In this document: piece by piece, positions 7,652 to 16,131 of the stretch
How positions within the stretch are numbered: position 1 is the stretch's first letter
Layout: every line of letters begins with the position of its first letter
From: Granulosicoccus sp036478595
Lineage (GTDB): Bacteria > Pseudomonadota > Gammaproteobacteria > Granulosicoccales > Granulosicoccaceae
NCBI GenBank assembly: GCA_036478595.1
Contig: JAZGEF010000034.1
Coordinates: 1 to 64,000 of the forward strand
Length of the DNA stretch: 64,000 nt
Reading direction: 5' to 3'
The notes under the pieces: model-generated
Databases searched by the model: none
What the model was told of the DNA's origin: nothing
What the model saw: only the letters and a program-made list of their open reading frames with translations
Translations under genes and position numbers: made by a program

Positions 7652-8832
7652 TGACAGGCGCATTGGATGGATTAAAAATCCTCGATCTTAGCCGTATTCT
7701 GGCAGGGCCGACATGCACACAATTATTAGGTGATCTTGGTGCCGAGGTTATCAAGGTAGAAAACCCTAAAACGGGCGGAGATGATACGCGCAGTTGGGGG
7801 CCTCCATTTGCCACCGATACAGATGGTCAACCAATGAATCTCAGTGCCTATTTCATGTGTGCCAATCGCAATAAGAAATCGGTTTCTATCGATATCAGTA
7901 CACAAAGCGGGCAAGAAACTGTTCGACAATTAGCCGCTGAATGCGACGTAGTGATCGAAAACTTCAAGCCAGGGTCTTTAGCAAAGTTTGAGCTTGACTA
8001 TGAGGCAATGCTCATTGAGTTTCCGCATCTAGTTTATTGCTCTATTTCAGGGTTTGGTCAGACTGGACCGAACGCATCAAAACCTGGTTATGATTTAATG
8101 GCTCAGGGCTATGGTGGCATCATGAGTCTAACTGGCGAGCCAGAGGGCGAACCTATGAAAGTTGCGGTTGGTATTGCAGATGTTATGTGCGGCATGTATG
8201 CAACAACTGGTATTCTCGCGGCACTACGACATCGCGATAAAACAGGTGAAGGTCAGCACATAGATATTGCTTTGGTTGATAGTCAAATTTCTTGGTTGAT
8301 CAACGAAGGCGTCAATTACCTTACCTCTGGTTATCTGCCCAAACGACGCGGAAATGGCCACCCAAATATTGCACCCTATCAAGTGTTTGAAAGCGCCGAT
8401 GGTCACGTGATTGTCGCGGTCGGAAATGACAGTCAGTTTGAACGGTTTGTCACATGGTTGGATAAAACTGAACTTGCTAGTGATGTACGTTTTGCGACTA
8501 ATCCTGCACGCCTTGAAAACCGAGAAGCATTAGCCGAGATAATTCAGACCATATTGCTAGAACACAAAACCGACAAGATCATTGATGGATTAGAAGCATT
8601 AAAAGTTCCAGTCGGGCCAGTCAACAACCTTGAAAATGTATTCAATACCGGTCAGGTAGCTGCCCGTGAAATGAGAATATCTATAGAAACAGAAAAAGTC
8701 GGTCAAGGCTTTGTTGAGTTGATTGGTAATCCATTAAAGCTCTCAAAAACACCAGTAAGCTATCGATATCCTCCACCAATGGTGGGCGAGCATAATGACG
8801 AAATTCTAGGAAATCCAAATGAATCTGAATGA
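7651..8832 (+). CDS. Class III CoA-transferase (CaiB/BaiF family)
   Basis: The 393-residue protein starts LDGLKILDLSRILAGP and has the catalytic aspartate at about residue 177 in VGIADVMCGMYA, with the HIDIALVDSQ block after it. Class III enzymes move CoA between acids through aspartyl-thioester intermediates. I start it at ATG 7651, which overlaps the aminotransferase stop in TAATG. One known member is succinyl-CoA:3-sulfinopropionate CoA-transferase, which pairs with the Acd desulfinase; the desulfinase-like gene at 3401 makes that role attractive here, but family membership alone would also fit formyl-, carnitine- or mesaconyl-type enzymes. The next gene starts inside its last codons. Confidence 0.9.
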   Translation: MTGALDGLKILDLSRILAGPTCTQLLGDLGAEVIKVENPKTGGDDTRSWGPPFATDTDGQPMNLSAYFMCANRNKKSVSIDISTQSGQETVRQLAAECDVVIENFKPGSLAKFELDYEAMLIEFPHLVYCSISGFGQTGPNASKPGYDLMAQGYGGIMSLTGEPEGEPMKVAVGIADVMCGMYATTGILAALRHRDKTGEGQHIDIALVDSQISWLINEGVNYLTSGYLPKRRGNGHPNIAPYQVFESADGHVIVAVGNDSQFERFVTWLDKTELASDVRFATNPARLENREALAEIIQTILLEHKTDKIIDGLEALKVPVGPVNNLENVFNTGQVAAREMRISIETEKVGQGFVELIGNPLKLSKTPVSYRYPPPMVGEHNDEILGNPNESE

Positions 8833-8986
8833 CCTAACACTACTGGAAACTCGCGCCTATGTGAACGGAGAATGGCTTAATACGGGTAAGACATTTCCTG
8901 TTCATAATCCATTAACGGGAGAGTTAATTGCTGATGTCACTGATCTAAGTGTTGAAGAAACAAATGCTGCCATTAACGCTGCCTGA
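8819..8986 (+). pseudogene. Aldehyde dehydrogenase N-terminus (succinate-semialdehyde dehydrogenase-like), cut by IS3
   Basis: Fifty-five codons match the N-terminal end of NAD(P)-dependent aldehyde dehydrogenases, most like GabD-type proteins: a YVNGEWLNTGKTFPVHNP stretch, then TGELIADV and a SVEETNAAINAA helix. ATG 8819 overlaps the CoA-transferase stop by 14 bases, so it belonged to the same operon. The frame ends at TGA 8984-8986, and these are exactly the first bases of the IS3 right end. The Rossmann core and the catalytic Cys and Glu are gone, so no enzyme can be made. It is the clearest sign that the IS event disrupted a working operon. Confidence 0.8.
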
Positions 8987-9120
8987 TCCTCCCCACCAAC
9001 GGCGGACAATCTATTAAGCAGCTTGTGCCAGCTCGTAGTTAGCTGGACTTTGGTTGTCAATCGTTGTGTGATGACGTGTGCGATTGTAGTCGATTTCTAT
9101 ATATTCAAACACAGTTGATC
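8984..9120 (-). mobile_element. IS3-family right-end fragment, inverted second copy
   Basis: This is the reverse complement of 2256-2392, with 131 of 137 bases identical by my count. It begins with TGATCCTCCCC, the terminal bases of the element, and includes about the last 35 codons of OrfB. Similarity stops abruptly after GATC at 9120. Only the right end remains, so a deletion removed the rest together with the far part of the aldehyde dehydrogenase gene. Confidence 0.85.
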
Positions 9121-9344
9121 GTGCCTAACTTAATTTACTATATTTTACTTTAACCCACATAAGCGCACATTTAAAGCCTACGCTTGAATTAGATAACTTG
9201 TTGTTTTATATAAATTAGTGTGTATTTAGGTGAGGTTTTGTTATTTTTATTATTTGGCTTCGGAAGAGCGTGGTCGTAATTGAGTAAAGACTACAACCAC
9301 TCCAAGCACTAAACTACCACCAATCTAAATCGAATTTGCAAACG
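9121..9344. other. AT-rich junction without a complete gene
   Basis: The first hundred bases are low in GC and show nothing recognisable. On the minus strand at 9250-9324 a short frame (about 24 codons, GGSLVLGVVVVFTQLRPR then a short polar tail) looks like the last membrane helix of a transporter of the EamA kind, closed by a stop upstream. That may be a relic or chance. The region probably carries the promoter of the FkbM gene. Confidence 0.35.
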
Positions 9345-10085
9345 ATGGCTCTATACGATCTACTCGGCTTAATGGAGAAGAAGCTCGCCAAAGCTCAGGG
9401 TAAAGGGTATGGCTCCAGCACCATTTCTTCAGAGATCGGTTCTATCGTAAAACTACTGAACGGCGATCAACCTAAGCTATGTGTTGATATTGGTGGAAAC
9501 GTTGGTGATTATTCTGCGCATCTGCATCGAGTTTTCCCCAATTCAGACATTGTTTGTTTCGAGCCTTCGCAAATCAATATTGACCTGCTAACGTCTCGGT
9601 TCAGTGATCATGAACGAATTAAAGTAGAGCCGTTTGCAGTATCAAACGAGGCAGGGGTGTTCACGCTGCATTCGGATAAGCCTGGCTCCGGGCTGGGAAG
9701 TTTAACCAAAAGAAATCTTGAGCACTTTGGTCGCGATTTTGAAGTAACTGAAACCATCACCACACTTCGTTTTGATGACTACTGGAAAGAAAAACTCAAT
9801 AGTGCACCAATCGACATCTTAAAGTTAGATATAGAAGGGCATGAGATGGATGCGTTTGAAGGGGCAAGCGATGCCTTAGCTTCTACTCGTGTTGTGCAGT
9901 TTGAGTTTGGTGGATCGAACATTGACACCCGCACCTACTATCAAGATTTTTGGTATTACTTTCTTGAACGAGAGTTTTCCTTGTTTCGGATCACGCCTTT
10001 TGGATTGGCCAAAATAAAAAAGTATCGAGAGCGGGACGAATGCTTTCGTACTACTAACTTTTTAGCGCTGAGTAACAAGAGTTAA
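9345..10085 (+). CDS. FkbM-family SAM-dependent methyltransferase
   Basis: The 246-residue protein has the Rossmann SAM-binding motif CVDIGGNVGDYS (about residues 48-59), an acidic second strand (VCFEPSQ) and the FkbM landmark DILKLDIEGHE around residue 160, where the Asp-Glu pair helps shape the active site. FkbM-type enzymes methylate oxygen on sugars, polyketides or other small molecules; the substrate here is unknown. I prefer ATG 9345 over the in-frame TTG 9336. It lies 4 bases before tyrS and may be co-transcribed with it. Its position just after the IS scar suggests it could be part of acquired DNA. Confidence 0.85.
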   Translation: MALYDLLGLMEKKLAKAQGKGYGSSTISSEIGSIVKLLNGDQPKLCVDIGGNVGDYSAHLHRVFPNSDIVCFEPSQINIDLLTSRFSDHERIKVEPFAVSNEAGVFTLHSDKPGSGLGSLTKRNLEHFGRDFEVTETITTLRFDDYWKEKLNSAPIDILKLDIEGHEMDAFEGASDALASTRVVQFEFGGSNIDTRTYYQDFWYYFLEREFSLFRITPFGLAKIKKYRERDECFRTTNFLALSNKS

Positions 10086-10089
10086 AATA

Positions 10090-11400
10090 ATGCCCAATTT
10101 CATCGAAGAACTCCAATGGCGTGGCATGATCCACGATGCAATGCCAGGTAGTGAAGAACATCTACAAGAAGGCATGCGTAGTGCTTACGTTGGGTTCGAT
10201 CCAACGGCTGATTCGCTGCATATCGGAAATTTGGTGCCGATAATGCTGCTGGCCCATTTTCAGCGATGTGGCCATAAACCCGTTGCCTTGGTGGGTGGAG
10301 CTACCGGCATGATCGGTGATCCTTCAGGTAAATCATCTGAGCGGAATCTACTGGACGAGCCCACGCTAAGGCACAATCAAGCATGCATACAAAAACAGTT
10401 GGAACAGTTTTTAGATTTTGGTGCCGGCCTGCCAAATTCTGCTGAGCTGGTTAACAACTATGACTGGATGAGAGATTTTTCGTTTTTGGATTTTATTCGT
10501 GATGTGGGCAAACACATCACTGTTAACTACATGATGGCTAAAGACTCGGTTAAAAACCGCATTAAGCCAGAAGACAATTCCAGTGCTGCAGGTTCAGAAG
10601 GCATGAGCTTTACCGAATTCACCTACCAACTAGTGCAGGGGTATGATTTTTTGCATCTATACAAAAATAACGACTGTACTTTGCAAATGGGTGGTAGTGA
10701 TCAGTGGGGTAATATCACAACCGGTACTGAGCTTGTGCGCCGTATTGGCAATGGCAAAGCCTTCGCGATCACTACACCATTAATCACTAAGGCCGATGGT
10801 TCGAAATTTGGCAAAAGCGAAGGTGGGAATGTTTGGCTCGATGCAAAATACACATCCACTTATAAGTTTTACCAATACTGGCTAAATTCTAGTGATGAAG
10901 ATAGCGAGCGCTATATTCGTATATTCACGTTTTTAAATGAAGCTGTAATCAAAGCATTAGTTGCAGAACACCAAGACGCACCCCATCTAAGGGTGTTACA
11001 AAAACGTTTATCTGATGAAATAACTGAGTTAGTGCATTCAAAGGAAGCGCTTGAAAAAGCCAAAAAAGCCAGCGGAATTTTGTTTGGCAATGCCACGACG
11101 GAGGATCTGAAAAGCCTAGACGAGCAAACGCTTTTAGATGTGTTTAGCGGTGTGCCAATGGCCGAAGCGCCACTGGCAAGTGTCAAGAGCGGGCTTGATA
11201 TAATAGAGGCCTTGGCCACAAGCACCGGCTTTTTAAAGTCTAACAGTGAGGCGCGCCGTGCTCTAAAGGAAAACTCAATTGCCGTAAACAAAGAAAAGGT
11301 GCAGGAGGGTCATTCGCTAAGCGAAGCTGATCTTATCAACGGTAAATTTATCCTATTGCAACGCGGCAAAAAGAACTACTTCGTACTTAACGTTGTATAA
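10090..11400 (+). CDS. tyrS: Tyrosyl-tRNA synthetase
   Basis: This is a class I aminoacyl-tRNA synthetase that charges tRNA-Tyr in the cytosol. The 436-residue length fits the bacterial enzyme. HIGN at 44-47 and KFGKS at 239-243 are the two ATP-binding signatures; the tyrosine pocket block YVGFDPTADSLH precedes the first. An S4-like RNA-binding domain fills about residues 365-430. All key residues are in place and I see no sign of damage. ATG 10090 follows the FkbM gene after 4 bases. Confidence 0.97.
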   Translation: MPNFIEELQWRGMIHDAMPGSEEHLQEGMRSAYVGFDPTADSLHIGNLVPIMLLAHFQRCGHKPVALVGGATGMIGDPSGKSSERNLLDEPTLRHNQACIQKQLEQFLDFGAGLPNSAELVNNYDWMRDFSFLDFIRDVGKHITVNYMMAKDSVKNRIKPEDNSSAAGSEGMSFTEFTYQLVQGYDFLHLYKNNDCTLQMGGSDQWGNITTGTELVRRIGNGKAFAITTPLITKADGSKFGKSEGGNVWLDAKYTSTYKFYQYWLNSSDEDSERYIRIFTFLNEAVIKALVAEHQDAPHLRVLQKRLSDEITELVHSKEALEKAKKASGILFGNATTEDLKSLDEQTLLDVFSGVPMAEAPLASVKSGLDIIEALATSTGFLKSNSEARRALKENSIAVNKEKVQEGHSLSEADLINGKFILLQRGKKNYFVLNVV

Positions 11401-11445
11401 GTCGTCAGCCGTAGACGATCGATAACTATATTGTTAGTTAAATTG

Positions 11446-12327
11446 ATGAGTGCAAATAGCGATAACGCGGATCAAATGTCGCATGAGCTGCAGCGAAATA
11501 AGGAATTTCCAATGAGCTGGCACGTAAACGATCGGGTCGTCACTAGCGCAAGCTTTGTAGCTGCAGGCAGTGCTGGGGAAGGAGAACCAATAGTGCTTGC
11601 GCATGGTTGGCCTTGGTCATCGTTTTCATGGCATCGCTTAATACCTATGTTATCAAAAAAGTATCAAGTATTTTGGTATGACATGCCGGGCTATGGTCAA
11701 TCGGATAAACATCCTGAACAACTTACCTCGTTAGATATACAGGGGCAGGTATTTTCGGAAATGCTTGAACACTGGGGGCTTAAAAACCCAATCGTGGTGG
11801 CTCATGATTTTGGCGGTGCTACTACGCTTAGAGCACATTTGCTGCATAGGTGTGAGTATGAGCGCTTGGTGTTGATGAATATTGTCGCAATGCGCCCATG
11901 GGGTTCAGAGTTTTTCGACCATGTAGGTAAGCATGTCGATGCCTTTTTAGGCTTGCCGCCACATATCCATCAAGCGGTTGTGGAGTCTTATATAAAAGGT
12001 GCGCTTGTTAACCCGATTGCCCCTGATGATATAGAACACCTCGTTGCTCCTTGGTTGACTGAGGAGGGTAGTTGGAGTTTTTATCGACAGTTTGCACAAG
12101 CAGATGAGGCTTTCACCAAAGTGCTTGAACCGTTATATAAAGACATGAGGTGCAAGGTGGATATTCTATGGGGTGAGGATGATCCTTGGATACCCATTGA
12201 GCGGGGAAGAGAGCTGCATCGATTTATTCCGCAAGCATCGTTTGCGGCATTGCCTGGCGTGGGTCATATGCCGCAGCTCGAGGCAGCGCAACAAGTACTA
12301 AGTTGTTTGGATGCATGCTGGGGTTAA
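11446..12327 (+). CDS. Alpha/beta-hydrolase, haloalkane-dehalogenase-like
   Basis: The 293-residue protein has the alpha/beta-hydrolase core with an oxyanion block LAHGWPWSSFSWH and a nucleophile elbow AHDFGG with Asp (residue 121 from ATG 11446). Asp rather than Ser at the elbow places it with haloalkane and fluoroacetate dehalogenases and epoxide hydrolases. The acid may be in WGEDDPWIP (about 240) and the base His is in GVGHMPQ (about 270). ATG 11446 is preferred to the weak TTG at 11431. Substrate is unknown; many marine bacteria carry such enzymes with broad activity. It is not clearly in an operon with tyrS (45 bases apart). Confidence 0.85.
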   Translation: MSANSDNADQMSHELQRNKEFPMSWHVNDRVVTSASFVAAGSAGEGEPIVLAHGWPWSSFSWHRLIPMLSKKYQVFWYDMPGYGQSDKHPEQLTSLDIQGQVFSEMLEHWGLKNPIVVAHDFGGATTLRAHLLHRCEYERLVLMNIVAMRPWGSEFFDHVGKHVDAFLGLPPHIHQAVVESYIKGALVNPIAPDDIEHLVAPWLTEEGSWSFYRQFAQADEAFTKVLEPLYKDMRCKVDILWGEDDPWIPIERGRELHRFIPQASFAALPGVGHMPQLEAAQQVLSCLDACWG

Positions 12328-12360
12328 TGATTTGTTGTGTGGCTATGTAGCGAAGGAGCA

Positions 12361-13506
12361 TCAGCTACACACTTGCATAGCACTCTCTAGGTCGGCAACA
12401 AGATCATCAGCAGCTTCAATCCCGATATTCAATCGTACTAGTCTGCCGCCATAATCCTTGTTTGGTCGATCAACATCGGGATAAACCACTGCAAGGCTGG
12501 TGACACCGCCCCAGCTTAGTCCAATTTTAAATAGCGACAATGAATCGACAAAGCTTATGGTTTGTTGCGCTGTTATGTGTTGCTTAAATTCAAACGAGAA
12601 TACACTAGCCGAACCAGTGAAGTCTCGCCTCCAGTGTTCGTGCCCAGGGCAGCTTGGTAGGGCCGGGTGGTACACGGCAGCGATATTTGAATGTGTGGAT
12701 AGCCATGTAGCTATCTTCAGTGTAGATTGTTCAAGTTGTGTTAGCCTTATGGCCAATGTTTGTAAACCGCGCAATGCAAGGCTGCAATCATCTGGTGATA
12801 CAGCTAAGCCCAATTGCCGATATACCGGGCCTAGTGCTTTAAATGCTTGCGTATCTCGTGCCGAAACAGAGCCCAATAATATATCGCTATGCCCGCCAAT
12901 GTATTTCGTTAGTGCTTGTACACTCACTTCCACATCGAATGAAAATGCATCAAAAAAAACGCCTGCAGCATAGGTGTTGTCCAATGCAACTGACACACCT
13001 TTGCTGTGAGCAGCCTTAACAATGGCGGGCACGTCTTGTACTTCCATTGTTACTGAGCCCGGGCTTTCGCATCAAATCAAAGATGTGTTGTCTCTAATCA
13101 GCTCGTTTATATCTTCGCCAATCAGTGGATCGTATGCTTCAACCTCTACATTAAAACCGCGCATGAGCCCTTCCGCCATTTCCTTGTTGGGCCCATAGGC
13201 AGAAATAGGCACTAGCGCATGGCTACCAGCTTTGCAGTACACCAATGCGATAGCAGCTTGCCCGCCTGGCACAATCAATGTGCAATGAGCGGAGTCGAGA
13301 TCAACAATGCGTGCAGCAAGCTCCAGAGCAGTTGGTGTGCCGTACAGGCCGCACGAATATCCATTTTCGGCTTGATCCCAACCGTCGTTAACCGCAGCTT
13401 GGTTTTCAAACACCACGGTTGATCCGCGGTATACCGGTGTGGCTAGTGAGGCGTAGTCGCGGCGGGCTTGCGGATCAGGGTTTAGTAGTTTCGCGCGCCA
13501 ATCCAT
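12361..13506 (-). pseudogene. metC: Cystathionine beta-lyase-like PLP enzyme with an in-frame TGA
   Basis: The frame 13506 to 12361 encodes a full-length (381-codon) Cys/Met-metabolism PLP enzyme. The N-terminal half has the YGTPTALELAARIVDLD block, and the C-terminal half has the PLP lysine in TKYIGGHSDILLG and the closing VRLNIGIEAADDL. The halves are in the same frame and are separated by one TGA at 13072-13074, in the context SLI-stop-CESPGSVTMEVQD. Homologues have Trp, Phe or Leu at this position, so TGG to TGA is a one-base change. MetC removes pyruvate and ammonia from cystathionine to give homocysteine. As written the gene is broken unless the stop is read through or is a sequencing error. 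ATG 13506 overlaps the stop of the gene upstream (TAATG). Confidence 0.8.
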
Positions 13507-13808
13507 TAGGTTGCCTCGCGCAGGTGATCGATAAACTCTCGGCTTAGCGCGTTGGAGGGTGCCATATGGCGTTGTTTTTTATAAGTGCGAACGGCTCGGT
13601 AGGTTTCGCTACCAGCAAAGCCATCGATTGGCCCATTGTACAAGCCCAGCACCTTCAAGCTTTCCTGCACCATCATGACATCACCGGTGGCAGCTAGCGA
13701 TGCGCCTTTGTTACTAAGCTCTTGTCCCATGTCAGCCGTCGCGATATGAAGTGCGGGCAGTATAACAATTAAAATATAAAAGCTAAAAGCTAAACCGTAG
13801 CCAGTCAA
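13506..13808 (-). CDS. Small exported protein with a peptidoglycan-binding-like domain
   Basis: One hundred residues. The first 25 are hydrophobic (LAFSFYILIVILPALHIATA) and form a signal peptide or anchor. Residues 42-98 resemble a PG_binding_1 repeat: a VQESLKVLGLYNGPIDGFAG stretch, then ETYRAVRTYKKQR. Such domains hold proteins on the cell wall; no catalytic domain is attached. It overlaps the start of the metC-like gene, an odd pairing with no clear functional link. The start is uncertain because the frame is open further upstream only to the decayed stretch at 13815. Confidence 0.6.
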   Translation of the reverse strand: MTGYGLAFSFYILIVILPALHIATADMGQELSNKGASLAATGDVMMVQESLKVLGLYNGPIDGFAGSETYRAVRTYKKQRHMAPSNALSREFIDHLREAT

Positions 13809-13814
13809 ATGGCC

Positions 13815-13985
13815 TTAGTTTGCGCAGCTGCTAGGGAGTAGATGGGCCAGTACTTCTGCTTTGCAAGCTAACAATATGACGGCTAAACTCATGCCACTGG
13901 CTGCAACGAACATAAGCAGGCCGATGGCCTACAACATAATGTATTCAGACCGAGGATTGTCCAAGCGAACGATAAAAGCCGACAT
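13815..13985 (-). pseudogene. Possible decayed small membrane-protein gene
   Basis: The minus strand from ATG 13985 reads MSAFIVRLDNPRSEYIML, then a TAG, then a hydrophobic segment AIGLLMFVAASGMSLAVILL and a short tail to a TAA at 13815. The hydrophobic run in frame with the preceding start suggests a small membrane protein whose codon 19 (possibly Trp) became a stop. I do not recognise a family. It may be chance. Confidence 0.25.
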
Positions 13986-14055
13986 GGTATCCGAAATTGC
14001 AGGCGCACTCAATACGATAATCTATGACTGAAAACCGCTCATTTGTGAATGGATA

Positions 14056-16131
14056 CTAGCTAGTTAACGATGGTATTTCGCGTAGGTATAAAATCGCTTC
14101 GATATCGGCAGCGTCCATGTCAATTTGACGTGCCATTTTGTGTCCCGAATAAACTGCGTCAACAATCAATGCGGGTGCTTCCGCATCACCAATAATGTGC
14201 ACTCTTGGCAGATTCGCTTTGTCTCCAACTTCTGTTAGTGATGTTAGCTGCTTATATAGGTCCATATTGGATTGGCGTTGAGTAAGCAACACCAAGTTAT
14301 CGCACAGCAAAGTTTCTGTCTGATCTGTAAAAACACAGCATAATGTTACGCTGCCTTTGTCTGCTTTTATAATGTGTTTATTTGCAATGATATTGACGTT
14401 TTGTTCGATCAAAGATTTCTGTACACGTGCTTGTTCGAGTGAGTAGGCGGTCCACGCAGATACAACACTGCCCGGTGTAACAATACTTAGCTTGCTGCCC
14501 GTGGTGGCTAGATGGTCAGCGATAGCGCCTCCTAGATAACCTTGTTCTTGATCATAAATAACGGTGTGGCCAGACAGGCTATCAATGCCATCCATAACAT
14601 CATCAGGCGTACACACATTCAAACCATCCAGGCCGGGTATGCCTAAGCCCTGATGTTGGCCAACGCCGTCGTTACGCCAATGGCATCCGGTTGCAACTAT
14701 CACGTCATCACATTCAAGCTCAATGATTTCATCGGGGTTTAGGTCGCTTTCCCAAAACATTTTGGCGTTGGCTTGCTGGCTTATTTCATGAACTCGATGA
14801 TCAACAACTCGTCGCCAAGCCGACAGTCCTTTTAGTGTTGATTCGCGTAAGCAACGCCCACCGGCTGTGTTGGTTTTTTCTGATAGGAATACTTCGTAGC
14901 CTCGTTTGGCCAGTTGCATTGTGCACTCTAAGCCTGCAGCGCCTGCGCCAATCACCAGCACGCGTTTGTCAGATTTTTTATTCGGTATGGATTCTGGGTG
15001 CCAGCCTTGTCGCCACTCTTCGCCCATGGTGGGGTTTTGTGTGCAACGGATGGGTATGCCGATGTTGTCACACGATACACAGATGTTGCAACCGATGCAT
15101 TCGCGTATTGATTCGATCTCGCCATTTTGTATCTTATTTGGCAAGAAGGGATCCGCTATTGATGGCCTTGCAGAGCCAATGAAATCCATAACACCGCGAT
15201 TCACTAGCGAGAGCATCATATCTGGGGAGCTTAAGCGGCCAACGCCTACAACAGGTTTGGTCGTCACGCTTTTTACAAATTCCATGTACTTTACCTGGTA
15301 ACCGTCTTCAGGTTCAAAGCGCGTAGTCAGTGAGTCGTTATCCCATTCGGATACATTCACATCCCATAAATCAGGGAGCTCTGCCATCATCTCGACTACG
15401 GCGCGGCCTTCTTCAGATGCTTGCATGCCTTCTGGGCCTTTCATTTCGTCCACAGCAAAACGAAAGGCGACCGCGCAGGTGTCACCAACGGCTTCACGCG
15501 TATCGCTTAGCAGCTCCCTTAACAATCTGGCTCGATTTTCGAGGCTGCCGCCATATTCATCGATACGCGTATTCATATCGGAGAGTAAAAACTGATGAGT
15601 TAGCGTCATGCGGTGGCCAGCATAAACATAGATCACATCAAAACCTGCTTGCTTAGCACGCAGTGCTGCATCTCGATGCCATTGCCGGAAGGCTTTTATT
15701 TCTTTTTTTAGAATTCGCCGGGCTTGCTTTGGGTAGCCAATATCCACTTGCATATCGGTGACACCAAGCGGTGGTGTACGCGAAAAAAGATTGCCTGCAT
15801 GGTTGCCGTTGTGTGCTAATTCGATTGCTGCCAGCGCACCTTTTGCATGCACAGCATCAGTCATTAATCTTAATGCAGGGATATCTCGCTCATCCCAGAT
15901 CCGTTGCTCAGCATATGGTGAGATATCCGAAGTAGGGTGGATCTCGGTTTCTTCGGTGCTCACCACTGCCCAGCCGCCTTCTGCTTTCATCTCACGCATA
16001 GCAGCATGAGCTTGTGGCCTAAGATGCCCAAGGCCGCAACAGTGAGGCACTTGATAAAAACGATTGCGTGCAGTCAATGGCCCAATAGCCACTGGCTCAA
16101 ACAAGCGGGCGTAGCGATCAGTGTTGCTCAT
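14056..16131 (-). CDS. Trimethylamine-dehydrogenase-family flavoenzyme (OYE barrel plus FAD/NAD domain)
   Basis: The 691-residue protein has an old-yellow-enzyme TIM barrel (1-340), a four-cysteine cluster-binding loop starting CIGCNIC (about 345-365) and a C-terminal Rossmann part with VIGAGAAGLEC (about 393). Cys31 in QVPHCCGLG aligns with the cysteine that binds FMN covalently in TMADH. These enzymes oxidatively demethylate methylated amines and pass electrons to ETF. The substrate pocket differs: where TMADH has Tyr60 and DMADH has Gln, this has Glu, and the Trp in the CISRWE loop of TMADH is replaced (CVSCDN). So the substrate is probably not trimethylamine. The start overlaps the stop of the S4 gene (ATGA). 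ETF genes are not nearby. Confidence 0.85.
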   Translation of the reverse strand: MSNTDRYARLFEPVAIGPLTARNRFYQVPHCCGLGHLRPQAHAAMREMKAEGGWAVVSTEETEIHPTSDISPYAEQRIWDERDIPALRLMTDAVHAKGALAAIELAHNGNHAGNLFSRTPPLGVTDMQVDIGYPKQARRILKKEIKAFRQWHRDAALRAKQAGFDVIYVYAGHRMTLTHQFLLSDMNTRIDEYGGSLENRARLLRELLSDTREAVGDTCAVAFRFAVDEMKGPEGMQASEEGRAVVEMMAELPDLWDVNVSEWDNDSLTTRFEPEDGYQVKYMEFVKSVTTKPVVGVGRLSSPDMMLSLVNRGVMDFIGSARPSIADPFLPNKIQNGEIESIRECIGCNICVSCDNIGIPIRCTQNPTMGEEWRQGWHPESIPNKKSDKRVLVIGAGAAGLECTMQLAKRGYEVFLSEKTNTAGGRCLRESTLKGLSAWRRVVDHRVHEISQQANAKMFWESDLNPDEIIELECDDVIVATGCHWRNDGVGQHQGLGIPGLDGLNVCTPDDVMDGIDSLSGHTVIYDQEQGYLGGAIADHLATTGSKLSIVTPGSVVSAWTAYSLEQARVQKSLIEQNVNIIANKHIIKADKGSVTLCCVFTDQTETLLCDNLVLLTQRQSNMDLYKQLTSLTEVGDKANLPRVHIIGDAEAPALIVDAVYSGHKMARQIDMDAADIEAILYLREIPSLTS

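Noticed and set aside
13072..13074. Selenocysteine reading of the TGA in the metC-like gene
   Set aside because: Homologues have Trp, Phe or Leu here rather than Cys, and I see no SECIS-like hairpin right after the codon.
14835..15301. Overlapping plus-strand frames inside the TMADH-family gene
   Set aside because: No family features, no ribosome sites, and the minus-strand frame has all the conserved motifs.
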